Origin: Erysipelotrichaceae bacterium
Lineage (GTDB): Bacteria > Bacillota_I > Bacilli_A > Erysipelotrichales > Erysipelotrichaceae
DNA length: 52,100 bases
Reading direction: 5' to 3'
NCBI GenBank assembly: GCA_012523895.1
Contig: JAAYSZ010000004.1
Coordinates: 1 to 52,100 of the forward strand
Shown: positions 25,612-33,597 of the stretch, piece by piece
Numbering within the stretch: the stretch's first letter is position 1
How the letters are laid out: each line of letters begins with the position of its first letter
The notes under the pieces: generated by a model
Told to the model about the DNA's origin: nothing
Database searches by the model: none
What the model saw: only the letters and a program-made list of their open reading frames with translations
Made by a program: the position numbers and the translations under genes

Positions 25612-27047
25612 AAATCAATAAAACAATGATGACTGATTTATATGAGATTACAATGGCTCAAACTTATTTTGATGATAAGGCATTTGATAAAATAGTTTAT
25701 TTTGATGCTTTCTTTAGGTCTATGCCTTTTGATAGTGGATATGCGATTATGTCTGGTTTGGATAATATAATTGAATATATTTCTAATCTTAAATTTGATG
25801 AAGATGATATTGAATATTTAAGAAGTGAAAATAAGTTTTCTGAAGAATTTTTAGAATATTTATCTAACTTTAAATTTAATGGGGATATATGGGCTATTCC
25901 TGATGGTACTGTAGTATTTGGAAATCAAATGTTGCTTACAGTAAGAGCTAATATTATTGAAGCTCAAATAATTGAAACAACAATTTTATCTTATTTAAAT
26001 AGTTGTATTAAATTTACAACGGCCGCAAGAAGATTAGTAGAATCATCAAATGGTGTCCCTATAATGGAATTTGGTGCAAGACGTGCTGATGGACCAGAAG
26101 CTGCAGTTCTAGCAAGTAAGTCTGCTTATATTGCTGGGTGTATTGGTACATCAAATGTAATGGCTGGTCAACTGTATGGAATTCCTGTAATGGGCACTAT
26201 GGCTCATTCTATGATATCTGCGGAAGATGAAGAGTATGATGCATTTTTGAAATATGCAAAATCATTCCCAGACGATGCAAACTTCTTAATTGATACATAT
26301 GATACTTTAAAAACCGGAGTTTATAATGCGATAAAAGTCGCAAAAGATTATTTAATTCCCAATGGTCATAAATTAAAGTCAGTAAGAATAGATAGTGGAG
26401 ACTTGGCTTACTTATCTAAAGAGGTTAGAAAGATATTAGATCAAGAGGGAATGCATGATACAAAGATTGTACTTTCTAATTCAATCGATCCATATACTGT
26501 AGCTTCTCTTATCAGACAAGGAGCAAAGTTTGATTTGGTTGGTGCTGGTGATAATATTGCGGCTCCTAAAGGAAGAGTTGGGGTTGTTTATAAACTTGTC
26601 GCAATTGAGGAAGATGGAAAGATAATTCCTAGAATTAAAATTAGTAATGATGCATTTAAAATTGTTAATCCTGGATATAAGAGACTTTATAGATTTTATG
26701 ATAAGGATACTGGATATGCATTAGGTGATGCTACTGCATTATATGATGAAGTAATTCCTGAAGATGAATTTACATTAATTGATCCATTAAATACGTTTAA
26801 TAGACTTACAATTACAAATTATACTTTTAAAGAATTACAAGTTCCTTTATTTTCAAAAGGAAAATTAGTTTATAAGGATATGACTTTAAAAGAAAAACAA
26901 GAGTATTGTGAAAAACAGATGGCTACTATGTATCCAGAAGTTAAACGTTTAGAAAAACCTCATCAGTATTATGTGGATCAAACTCAAACATTAATCGATT
27001 TGAAAAAATCAATGATTTTTGAACATAGAAAACAATTTGAAAGGTAA
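25608..27047 (+). CDS. pncB: Nicotinate phosphoribosyltransferase
   Basis: 479 residues. The N-terminus MMTDLYEITMAQTYF is typical. EFGARRADGPEAAV is the conserved phosphoribosyl site, and GTMAHSMI carries the His that is transiently phosphorylated in this family. DSGDLAYLSKEVR follows. It makes nicotinate mononucleotide from nicotinate, PRPP and ATP, the first step of the Preiss-Handler route. It overlaps malic enzyme by four bases and lies five bases before nadE. Confidence 0.95.
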   Translation: MKINKTMMTDLYEITMAQTYFDDKAFDKIVYFDAFFRSMPFDSGYAIMSGLDNIIEYISNLKFDEDDIEYLRSENKFSEEFLEYLSNFKFNGDIWAIPDGTVVFGNQMLLTVRANIIEAQIIETTILSYLNSCIKFTTAARRLVESSNGVPIMEFGARRADGPEAAVLASKSAYIAGCIGTSNVMAGQLYGIPVMGTMAHSMISAEDEEYDAFLKYAKSFPDDANFLIDTYDTLKTGVYNAIKVAKDYLIPNGHKLKSVRIDSGDLAYLSKEVRKILDQEGMHDTKIVLSNSIDPYTVASLIRQGAKFDLVGAGDNIAAPKGRVGVVYKLVAIEEDGKIIPRIKISNDAFKIVNPGYKRLYRFYDKDTGYALGDATALYDEVIPEDEFTLIDPLNTFNRLTITNYTFKELQVPLFSKGKLVYKDMTLKEKQEYCEKQMATMYPEVKRLEKPHQYYVDQTQTLIDLKKSMIFEHRKQFER

Positions 27048-27052
27048 TAGCT

Positions 27053-28957
27053 ATGAAAAAATATGGTTTTATTAGAGTTGGTGGTGCTAATACTTCATTA
27101 AGAGTTGGAGACACTGACTATAATACAGATGAAATAATTAAGATGATAGATAAAGCCATAGAAGAGAAGGTTGATATCTTGTCTTTTGGGGAGCTTTCTA
27201 TTACTGGGTATACTTGTAATGATTTATTTTTACAAGAAGCTTTAATTAATGCTAGTAATAAATCAATAATAAGATTAAAAAAATATTCTAGAGATAAAGA
27301 CATTACTTTTATAGTTGGTGCACCTATATTAATAGATGAAGGATTATATAATTGTGGTGTAATAATTAATAAAGGTAAAATTTTAGGTGTTGTTCCTAAA
27401 ACAAATATTGTAAATAATAATGAATTTTATGAAAAAAGATGGTTTAAAAATGAACTTTTAACAAAAACTTTTATATTTGATAATGAAGAAGTGAATTGTG
27501 GAACTGATTTAATATTTAAAAATGATAAATATGCTTTTGGAGTTGAAATTGGTGAGGATTTATGGAGTATAAATCCTAGTAGTAATAAATTATCTGTTAA
27601 TGGTGCAAATTTAATATTTAATTTAGCCGCGTGTAATGAACTTGTTTTAAAACATCAACATAGACACGATTTAATTAAAGTTCAATCTAGTAAAACTCTT
27701 ACAGGTTATGTTTATGTTTCAAATAATGTTAATGAAAGTACTACTGATTTAGTTTTTGGTGGTTCTAATATTATTTATGAAGCTGGAAAATTAATTAATG
27801 AAGGAAATAGATTTAGTTTTGATGGTGAACTTGTGATAGGTGATATTGATGTTTCTAAATTAATTAATGATAGAATCAATTTTATGAAGGATGTAGAAAA
27901 AGATAATTTTAGATATATTTATTTTGAACTTGGTAATTTTAATCAAACATTAAATAGAAAATATGAAAAAACTCCTTTTGTACCAACTGATGAAAAAGTT
28001 AGAAAAGAAAGATGTGAAGAAATATTAAATATTCAAAGTAGTGGTTTAGCTAAAAGAATGAAACATACTGGGATTAACAAAACAGTATTAGGCTTATCTG
28101 GAGGTTTAGATTCTACTCTTGCATTATTGGTTATTGATAAAGCAAATAAAAAACTTAATTTAGATAATTCTAATATTATAGCTATTACTATGCCTGGATT
28201 TGGCACTACTGATAGGACATATAAAAACGCATTAAAACTTGCGGAAGTTTATGGTGTTACTTTAAAAGAAATTGATATAAAAGAAGCTTCTTTATTGCAT
28301 TTTAGAGATATTAATCATGACCCTAATATTCATGATGTTACTTATGAAAATGTTCAAGCTAGAGAAAGAACTCAAATATTAATGGATATTGCAAATAAAG
28401 AAGGTGGCTTAGTTGTTGGTACAGGTGATTTAAGTGAAGTTGCATTAGGATGGTCAACTTATAACGGGGATCATATGAGTATGTATGCGGTAAATAATTC
28501 TATCCCTAAAACACTTGTAAGATATTTAGTAGCTCATGTTAGAGATAATGATGAAAAAAGCTATGAAGTATTAAAAGATATCTTGGATACACCTATTTCT
28601 CCTGAATTATTACCACCTGATAAAAAAGGAAATATTATCCAAAAGACAGAAGATAAGATAGGTCCTTATATCTTACATGATTTCTTCTTATATCACTTTA
28701 TTAGAAATAAGGCTACTCCTTCTAAAATATTTGAATTAGCTAGACATACATTTAAAGACGACTATAGTAATGAAGAAATATTAAAATGGTTAAATGTGTT
28801 TGTAAAAAGATTTTTCACTCAACAATTTAAGCGTAGTTGTATGCCTGATAGTGTTAAAGTAGGTAGTGTTTCATTATCTTCTAGGAGTGATTTAAAGATG
28901 CCTAGTGATGCTTCTTATAATGTGTGGATTAAGGATTTAGAAAGTATAAAATTATGA
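27053..28957 (+). CDS. nadE: NAD+ synthetase, two-domain form with altered glutaminase site
   Basis: 634 residues. The N-terminal nitrilase-like glutaminase domain (about 1-290) is fused to the C-terminal synthetase (about 320-634). The synthetase has ATP loop LSGGLDST at 348-355 and GTGDLSEVALGW. It amidates deamido-NAD to NAD. In the glutaminase triad Glu47 (FGELSITGY) and Lys116 (VVPKTN) are present. The nucleophile position, normally Cys in VEICEDLW, is Gly167 (codon GGT at 27551-27553). Glutamine use is therefore probably lost and free ammonia required, unless Cys194 (LAACNE) substitutes. It overlaps nadD by four bases. Confidence 0.93.
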   Translation: MKKYGFIRVGGANTSLRVGDTDYNTDEIIKMIDKAIEEKVDILSFGELSITGYTCNDLFLQEALINASNKSIIRLKKYSRDKDITFIVGAPILIDEGLYNCGVIINKGKILGVVPKTNIVNNNEFYEKRWFKNELLTKTFIFDNEEVNCGTDLIFKNDKYAFGVEIGEDLWSINPSSNKLSVNGANLIFNLAACNELVLKHQHRHDLIKVQSSKTLTGYVYVSNNVNESTTDLVFGGSNIIYEAGKLINEGNRFSFDGELVIGDIDVSKLINDRINFMKDVEKDNFRYIYFELGNFNQTLNRKYEKTPFVPTDEKVRKERCEEILNIQSSGLAKRMKHTGINKTVLGLSGGLDSTLALLVIDKANKKLNLDNSNIIAITMPGFGTTDRTYKNALKLAEVYGVTLKEIDIKEASLLHFRDINHDPNIHDVTYENVQARERTQILMDIANKEGGLVVGTGDLSEVALGWSTYNGDHMSMYAVNNSIPKTLVRYLVAHVRDNDEKSYEVLKDILDTPISPELLPPDKKGNIIQKTEDKIGPYILHDFFLYHFIRNKATPSKIFELARHTFKDDYSNEEILKWLNVFVKRFFTQQFKRSCMPDSVKVGSVSLSSRSDLKMPSDASYNVWIKDLESIKL

Positions 28958-29529
28958 AGGTAGCTATTTTTGGTGGTAGTTTTAATCCTTGTCATATTAT
29001 GCATAAACAAATTGCTTTAGATTTATTAGAAAAAAAATACTGTGATAAAGTTATTTATGTACCTACTGGTGATAAATATAATAAAAATCATTTAGAAGAT
29101 GATATGCATAGATTAAACATGTTAAAGATAATGTGTAAAGATAATGAAAAATTGGAAGTTAATGATTTTGAACTTCATGGTGATTTAAAATATACTTATC
29201 AAACATTAGATTATTTTTCAGGTGTTTATAAAGATTGTGAATTATATTTTGTCTTAGGTTATGATAATTTAAAAGGGTTTAAAACTTGGAGAAGATATGA
29301 ATATGTTTTATCTAATTATAAACTTTTGGTTATTGATAGAGATGATATAGATAGAGACTTATTAGAAGATGAATTTAATGATTATTTAAAAAATATTGTT
29401 TTTACTTCGGTTAAACCTAAAAAAATATCTTCTAGTAGTATACGAGAAGATTTAAAAAAATATAGATATTCTAATCTTATTGAAAAAGAAGTGTTAGATT
29501 ATATAATTGAAAATAAATTATACGAATAA
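28954..29529 (+). CDS. nadD: Nicotinate-nucleotide adenylyltransferase
   Basis: 191 residues. The nucleotidyltransferase start is IFGGSFNPCHIMHK, with a HxxH in which the usual second-position Gly is Met. SSSSIRED near the C-terminus matches the ISSTxIR motif. It adenylates nicotinate mononucleotide to deamido-NAD, between PncB and NadE. It is last in the operon DUF523-malic enzyme-pncB-nadE-nadD. Its stop abuts the convergent methyltransferase gene with no spacer. Confidence 0.92.
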   Translation: MKVAIFGGSFNPCHIMHKQIALDLLEKKYCDKVIYVPTGDKYNKNHLEDDMHRLNMLKIMCKDNEKLEVNDFELHGDLKYTYQTLDYFSGVYKDCELYFVLGYDNLKGFKTWRRYEYVLSNYKLLVIDRDDIDRDLLEDEFNDYLKNIVFTSVKPKKISSSSIREDLKKYRYSNLIEKEVLDYIIENKLYE

Positions 29530-30306
29530 TTATTTCTTTTGATAAATGCTTATTATAAAAGATGCATTAATTGTTAGATTATTAATATTGTCTAATTTAC
29601 TTGCATCTTTTTTACTTGTTTTATAGTAATAAGGTGTCATAGTAAATAAATCTTTTATTGAATCATTATTATTTAATTTAAATGAATATTCTAGTTTTTC
29701 TGTTTTTATTAAAGTTAAATTTTTGATATTAATTTTATCCTCTTTATTTAGATAAGGTTTATCATAGATAATTTTTTTAAGATTAAATAAATGATTTTTA
29801 CCAGGAGTCACAAGAATAAACAATCCATTTTTATTTAAAACTCTATATATTTCATCTTTAGAAATAGGCGCAAATATAGTTGTTACAATATCAAATGAAT
29901 CATCTAAAAAAGGTAAATCAAAGATAGAAGAAATTAAATAAAATGTACTTTTATCTTTTTTACTTGCATATGTAATAGCTTCTTTTGACAAATCTATTCC
30001 AAATTTATTTTTAATATTAAAAGATTTAGTATAATATCCATCTCCACAAGCTAAATCTAATAATGATGATTTATTGTATGAATTAATAATTTTATTTAAT
30101 CTATCTTTTAATGGTAAATAAGAATCAGTTTCTAAAAATAATGTTCTTGAGTTTACCATTTCTTTATTATCACCTGTATTTGATTTGTTTATAGTTAAAT
30201 TTAAATAACCACTTTTAGACATATCAAAATTATGTTTATTAAAACATATATAAGATTTCTGTTTTTTTATTAATTCACTTTTACATATTGGACATATTAT
30301 TTTCAT
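29530..30306 (-). CDS. RlmA-type 23S rRNA guanine-N1 methyltransferase
   Basis: 258 residues. A zinc-finger-like start has CPICKSEL followed by YICFNKHNFD, then KSGYLNL as in RlmA proteins. The SAM-binding motif LLDLACGDGYYT lies near 90, followed by IVTTIFAPISKDEIYRVL. RlmA members methylate G745 or G748 of 23S rRNA; which one is unclear. The ATG at 30306 begins at the conserved family start. It lacks a Shine-Dalgarno sequence and has TATTAT exactly six bases upstream, suggesting leaderless translation. Confidence 0.8.
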   Translation of the reverse strand: MKIICPICKSELIKKQKSYICFNKHNFDMSKSGYLNLTINKSNTGDNKEMVNSRTLFLETDSYLPLKDRLNKIINSYNKSSLLDLACGDGYYTKSFNIKNKFGIDLSKEAITYASKKDKSTFYLISSIFDLPFLDDSFDIVTTIFAPISKDEIYRVLNKNGLFILVTPGKNHLFNLKKIIYDKPYLNKEDKINIKNLTLIKTEKLEYSFKLNNNDSIKDLFTMTPYYYKTSKKDASKLDNINNLTINASFIISIYQKK

Positions 30307-30312
30307 ATAAAT

Positions 30313-30318
30313 ATAATA
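30313..30318 (-). promoter_or_regulatory. -10 box of a probable leaderless promoter (RlmA-like gene)
   Basis: Minus-strand TATTAT, six bases (ATTTAT), then ATG at 30306. No ribosome site is present. Confidence 0.4.
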
Positions 30319-30341
30319 CAACAAAAATTAATAAAAAATAT

Positions 30342-30373
30342 TGATTGACAATCAGTCAGTCGGTTGGTATATT
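30342..30373 (+). promoter_or_regulatory. Promoter with overlapping palindromic operator of the TetR gene
   Basis: TTGACA at 30345-30350, a 17-base spacer and TATATT at 30368-30373. Overlapping the -35 box are TGATT-GAC-AATCA at 30342-30354 and TGAC-AATCA-GTCA at 30346-30358. This is the typical layout for TetR autorepression. Confidence 0.65.
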
Positions 30374-30391
30374 AATTTTGGAGGTAAAAAT

Positions 30392-30961
30392 ATGCGTGTG
30401 ACTAAAGATAGTGAAGAAAGAAGAAGTGAAATAGTTGAAACAGCTGAAAAGCTATTTAAAGAAAATGGGATAGCTAAAACTGCAGTTAGTGCTATTGTAA
30501 AAGAATTGAATGTTGCACAAGGTTTATTCTATTATTATTTTAGTTCCAAAGATGATTTAATTGATGAAATTGCTAAGAAGTATAACGATAAGTTTAAAGA
30601 TGGATTAAACGATTCAAATAAACAAGAAGATTTTGATAAACAATTAAATGACTTTGTGGATAATTGTTCAAATGGATTAAAAGAATTTTGGGATAAATTT
30701 AGAAATGATGAAACTACTAAAGACTTAATTCAATTAACTACTAAGACAATTGATGAAGTTAAAAAAACAGCTAGTGAAGAGCTTACAAAAATAATTAATA
30801 AAGGTAATGAAGATGAAAAATTAAATATTAAAAGTCCTGAATACTATGCTAAAGCTATTGTAGGTGGTATTAGTGATCTTATAGAAGAAGGACTAGATGA
30901 CATTGAAGAAATTAAAAATATTGTAAAAGATACATTGAAGAAGGAGAATGATGATGAGTAA
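30392..30961 (+). CDS. TetR/AcrR family transcriptional regulator
   Basis: 189 residues. The N-terminal HTH (about 8-55) reads IVETAEKLFKENGIAKTAVSAIVKEL followed by GLFYYYFSSKDDL, the TetR signature. The C-terminal ligand domain is highly charged. The ATG at 30392 has GGAGGT eight bases upstream; a frame starting at 30341 would begin in the promoter and is rejected. It is co-transcribed with a small coiled-coil protein, which it overlaps by eight bases, and probably represses its own promoter. Confidence 0.88.
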   Translation: MRVTKDSEERRSEIVETAEKLFKENGIAKTAVSAIVKELNVAQGLFYYYFSSKDDLIDEIAKKYNDKFKDGLNDSNKQEDFDKQLNDFVDNCSNGLKEFWDKFRNDETTKDLIQLTTKTIDEVKKTASEELTKIINKGNEDEKLNIKSPEYYAKAIVGGISDLIEEGLDDIEEIKNIVKDTLKKENDDE

Positions 30962-31253
30962 AATATTTAAAGATTTAGAAGATGTAGTAAGTAAAACATC
31001 AAAACAAATTGAAAAGGGTGTTGGTAAATTAAGTTCAATAATAGATGTAGAGGCAAAAAAAGTTGATTTAAAATCTCAAATAGGAAATCATGAAAGAAAA
31101 ATCAGACAAGCGTATACACAACTAGGAGAAGCTTATTATCAATATGTTGAAAACAATGTAGAGATGAAACAAGCAAATATTATTGTTGATTCAATTAAGG
31201 CAAATAAAAAAGTAATTGATTTATTAAGTAAACAATTAGAAGAATTAAAATAG
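30954..31253 (+). CDS. Small coiled-coil protein co-transcribed with TetR
   Basis: 99 residues, almost wholly helical, with Lys/Glu-rich heptads (IDVEAKKVDLKSQIGNHERK). The segment AYTQLGEAYYQYVENN resembles the helical part of Bacillota proteins that end in a zinc ribbon, but no cysteines are present here. Of three successive ATGs (30948, 30951, 30954) the last is best spaced from AAGGAG at 30941-30946. The function is unknown; a link to the ligand or stress sensed by the TetR protein is likely from context. Confidence 0.65.
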   Translation: MSKIFKDLEDVVSKTSKQIEKGVGKLSSIIDVEAKKVDLKSQIGNHERKIRQAYTQLGEAYYQYVENNVEMKQANIIVDSIKANKKVIDLLSKQLEELK

Positions 31254-31277
31254 CAACCAAATAGGTTGCTATTTTAA
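31247..31277 (+). terminator. Terminator of the tetR unit
   Basis: AAAATAGCAACC at 31247-31258 pairs perfectly with GGTTGCTATTTT at 31264-31275. The stop codon lies in the 5' arm. Confidence 0.85.
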
Positions 31278-31321
31278 ATTGTGTTTTTTTTGTTAAAATA
31301 TAATAGTTAAGGAGAAATTAT

Positions 31322-31756
31322 ATGGAAATAATAAATGGTAAAATTGTTATGGAAAATAAAGAGGAGATTCTTTTTGAACTTTATCCTGAAGAAGCTCCAA
31401 TTACAGTAGATAACTTTGTAAAGTTAATTAAAGAAGGGTATTATAATGGGAAAACATTTCATAGAGTAATACCTGGATTTGTATCTCAAGGTGGGTGTCC
31501 TTATGGAACAGGGACAGGAAGTTTAGGTTATACAATACCTTGTGAAACAGAAAAAAATGTTCATAAACATATACAAGGAACAATGAGTATGGCACATGCT
31601 GGAAAAAATACTGGATGTTGTCAATTTTTTATTTGTCATGCACCTCAACCTCATTTAGATGGTGTTCATACAGTATTTGGGCAAGTTACAGATAATATTG
31701 CTGCAGTTTTAAATATGAAAAATGGTGATATAATATCTGAAATGGTTATTTTATAA
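31322..31756 (+). CDS. Peptidyl-prolyl cis-trans isomerase, cyclophilin type
   Basis: 144 residues, the minimal cyclophilin. FHRVIPGFVSQGG carries the catalytic Arg; MSMAHAGKNTGCCQFFI and HLDGVHTVFGQV complete the active site. There is no signal peptide, so it acts in the cytosol as a folding helper. Two vicinal cysteines replace the more usual NSG(S/G)SQFFI serines. The start follows AAGGAGA. The HAD gene starts 16 bases later and is probably co-transcribed. Confidence 0.93.
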   Translation: MEIINGKIVMENKEEILFELYPEEAPITVDNFVKLIKEGYYNGKTFHRVIPGFVSQGGCPYGTGTGSLGYTIPCETEKNVHKHIQGTMSMAHAGKNTGCCQFFICHAPQPHLDGVHTVFGQVTDNIAAVLNMKNGDIISEMVIL

Positions 31757-31772
31757 TGAAAAGAGGACTTTT

Positions 31773-32468
31773 ATGAAAACAATATTAATAGATTTAGATG
31801 GTACCTTATTACATATGGATCAAGATAAGTTCATTAAAACTTATTTTGGCGAAGTTGCAAAAAAGTTTTCGAAAGATTTTGATTCTGAATTAATATTGCA
31901 AGGTTTAATAGCTGGAACTAAGGCAATGTATAAGAATGATGGAACATTAACCAATGAAGATATATTTTGGAAAGTATTTAAGGAAATTACAAATTATAGT
32001 AAAGAGGATACTATTGATTTATTTGAAGATTTTTATTTAAATGAATTTGAAAATGCAAGAGTAGCAACATCTTATACACCTTATGCAAAAAAATTGATTG
32101 ATGTTTTAAAAGATAAAGGATATGAAATAATTGTTGCGACTAATCCATTATTCCCAAAAATTGCAACACAAAAAAGACTTGAATGGGCTGGCTTAGATTT
32201 AAATGATTTTAAAGAGTTTACAACTTATGAAAATTATCATTATACTAAGCCTAATCCTTTGTATTTTAAAGAGATATTAGATAAATTTAATTTAAAAGCT
32301 GAAAATTGTATAATGATTGGAAATGATATTGATGAAGATTTAGCTGCTAAAAAAATTGGTTTAGAAGCTATTGTTGTTACTAATAATTTAATTAATAGAT
32401 CAAATAAAGATATTGAAGCAAAATTTGTAGGCACTATTGAAGAGTTAGTAGAATATTTTAAAAAATAA
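31773..32468 (+). CDS. HAD-superfamily hydrolase
   Basis: 231 residues. Motif I is LIDLDGTLLHMD, motif II Thr-Asn in VATNPLFP, and motifs III/IV lie in TKPNPLYF and IGNDIDEDLAA. A helical cap occupies about 20-90. It is probably a phosphatase of the phosphoglycolate/pyrophosphatase-like group; the substrate is unknown. It lies directly after the cyclophilin gene and ends in a strong terminator. Confidence 0.85.
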   Translation: MKTILIDLDGTLLHMDQDKFIKTYFGEVAKKFSKDFDSELILQGLIAGTKAMYKNDGTLTNEDIFWKVFKEITNYSKEDTIDLFEDFYLNEFENARVATSYTPYAKKLIDVLKDKGYEIIVATNPLFPKIATQKRLEWAGLDLNDFKEFTTYENYHYTKPNPLYFKEILDKFNLKAENCIMIGNDIDEDLAAKKIGLEAIVVTNNLINRSNKDIEAKFVGTIEELVEYFKK

Positions 32469-32474
32469 TGACAT

Positions 32475-32510
32475 AAAAAATACCTTTTAGATAATAGAAG
32501 GTATTTTTTT
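32475..32510 (+). terminator. Terminator behind the HAD gene
   Basis: AAAAAATACCTT at 32475-32486 pairs with AAGGTATTTTTT at 32498-32509, ending in a T run. Confidence 0.85.
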
Positions 32511-32530
32511 AAAATGATGAAAGATGCTAG

Positions 32531-32593
32531 GATAATGTTGGTAGGATGTATTAAATTGTTTATTTTTTAATCAATTTAATACATCTTATCCTT
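32531..32593 (+). promoter_or_regulatory. Long hairpin upstream of the LytTR/DUF3021 genes
   Basis: GATGTATTAAATTG at 32545-32558 pairs perfectly (14 bp) with CAATTTAATACATC at 32572-32585. AGGATAA at 32530-32536 can pair with TTATCCT at 32586-32592, leaving an 8-base bulge. No T run follows on either strand, so it is not an ordinary terminator. It may be an operator or a leader structure; that is inference. Confidence 0.5.
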
Positions 32594-32666
32594 AAAATAT
32601 TACAGTCTGTCCTAATATTAATGAATTTAAAACTAGATTAAGTATTATTTAATTACAGGAGGTCAT

Positions 32667-33107
32667 ATGAAACTTTCAATAAAAATAGATAAAAGTGTTA
32701 AAGAAACTGAAGTCATCATTATTTCAAATGAAATGAATGAAGAAGTAGAAAATCTTTCAAAATTAATTAATTCTAATGGCGCTAATAGAATTATTGGGAA
32801 AAATGATGATGAAGTAATTCTTCTTGATTTAAAAGAGGTTGTTAGGTTTTATTCACTAAATAAAAAAGTGTATGTATATACTACCAAGGGTGAATATGAA
32901 GTTAATAAAAGACTTTATGAGTTAGAAGAAATACTTGATAAAAATCATTTTGTAAGAGTTTCTAATACTGATATTGTGAGTTTAAACCATGTAAAAAGAT
33001 TGGATTTTAGTTTTAAAGGAACAATAGCAATTGAATTTGAAATAGGTGATTGTGTTTATGTTTCAAGAAGTTATTTAAAAGAATTTAAAAGGATATTAGG
33101 AATGTAG
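32667..33107 (+). CDS. LytTR-domain DNA-binding regulator
   Basis: 146 residues. The N-terminal part (1-45) is short, with no receiver domain. The LytTR domain (about 48-144) contains ILLDLKEVVRFYSLNKKVYVY, YELEEILDKNHFVRVSNTDIVSLNHV and a final SRSYLKEFK. Such stand-alone LytTR proteins pair with a membrane DUF3021 partner, as in HdrRM and BrsRM of Streptococcus mutans, where the membrane protein restrains the regulator. The start follows AGGAGGT. The partner gene is 11 bases downstream. Confidence 0.88.
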   Translation: MKLSIKIDKSVKETEVIIISNEMNEEVENLSKLINSNGANRIIGKNDDEVILLDLKEVVRFYSLNKKVYVYTTKGEYEVNKRLYELEEILDKNHFVRVSNTDIVSLNHVKRLDFSFKGTIAIEFEIGDCVYVSRSYLKEFKRILGM

Positions 33108-33118
33108 GAGGTAATCAC

Positions 33119-33562
33119 ATGAAAAACATTTTATTAAAAGTATTTAACGGAATATTTACAGGTTTAGGAATTGGTTATTTATCAACAATAATTGTTTCAG
33201 TTTTAGTTAATAAAGGTGTATATTATCCAACTGTTGCTCATTTTACGGAGGTTTCAGTTGATGCAGTTATCAAACAGGCGATTATAATGGCTTTAATGGG
33301 AGTTATAGGAAGTGTTTCATCAGAAATATATAAAGTTGAAAAAATAAGTTTACTTAATAGATCATTAATTCAATTTGTAATTATTGTAACTGGAGTATTA
33401 GTGATGGGAACATATCTTGGATGGATTAAATCAGTAGTAGATGCACTGGGAACATTTATTCTTGCAAGTATTATATTTATAGTTATATGGGTAGTTTTAT
33501 ATTTAGGTATTAAAAAAGAAATTGAATCAATTAACGAAAAGTTACAATTGAAAAATAAATAG
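33119..33562 (+). CDS. DUF3021 membrane protein, partner of the LytTR regulator
   Basis: 147 residues with four membrane helices (about 10-28, 50-68, 79-98, 104-128) and a charged C-terminal tail. Length, topology and position behind a stand-alone LytTR gene match DUF3021. By analogy with streptococcal HdrM/BrsM it probably inhibits the LytTR protein until a membrane signal arrives. The signal is unknown. Confidence 0.82.
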   Translation: MKNILLKVFNGIFTGLGIGYLSTIIVSVLVNKGVYYPTVAHFTEVSVDAVIKQAIIMALMGVIGSVSSEIYKVEKISLLNRSLIQFVIIVTGVLVMGTYLGWIKSVVDALGTFILASIIFIVIWVVLYLGIKKEIESINEKLQLKNK

Positions 33563-33572
33563 TTTATAAAAT

Positions 33573-33597
33573 AAAAGTCGCATTGGCGACTTTTTTT
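33573..33597. terminator. Bidirectional terminator
   Basis: AAAAGTCGC at 33573-33581 pairs with GCGACTTTT at 33586-33594 around ATTG, with T runs on both strands. It separates two convergent genes. Confidence 0.85.
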
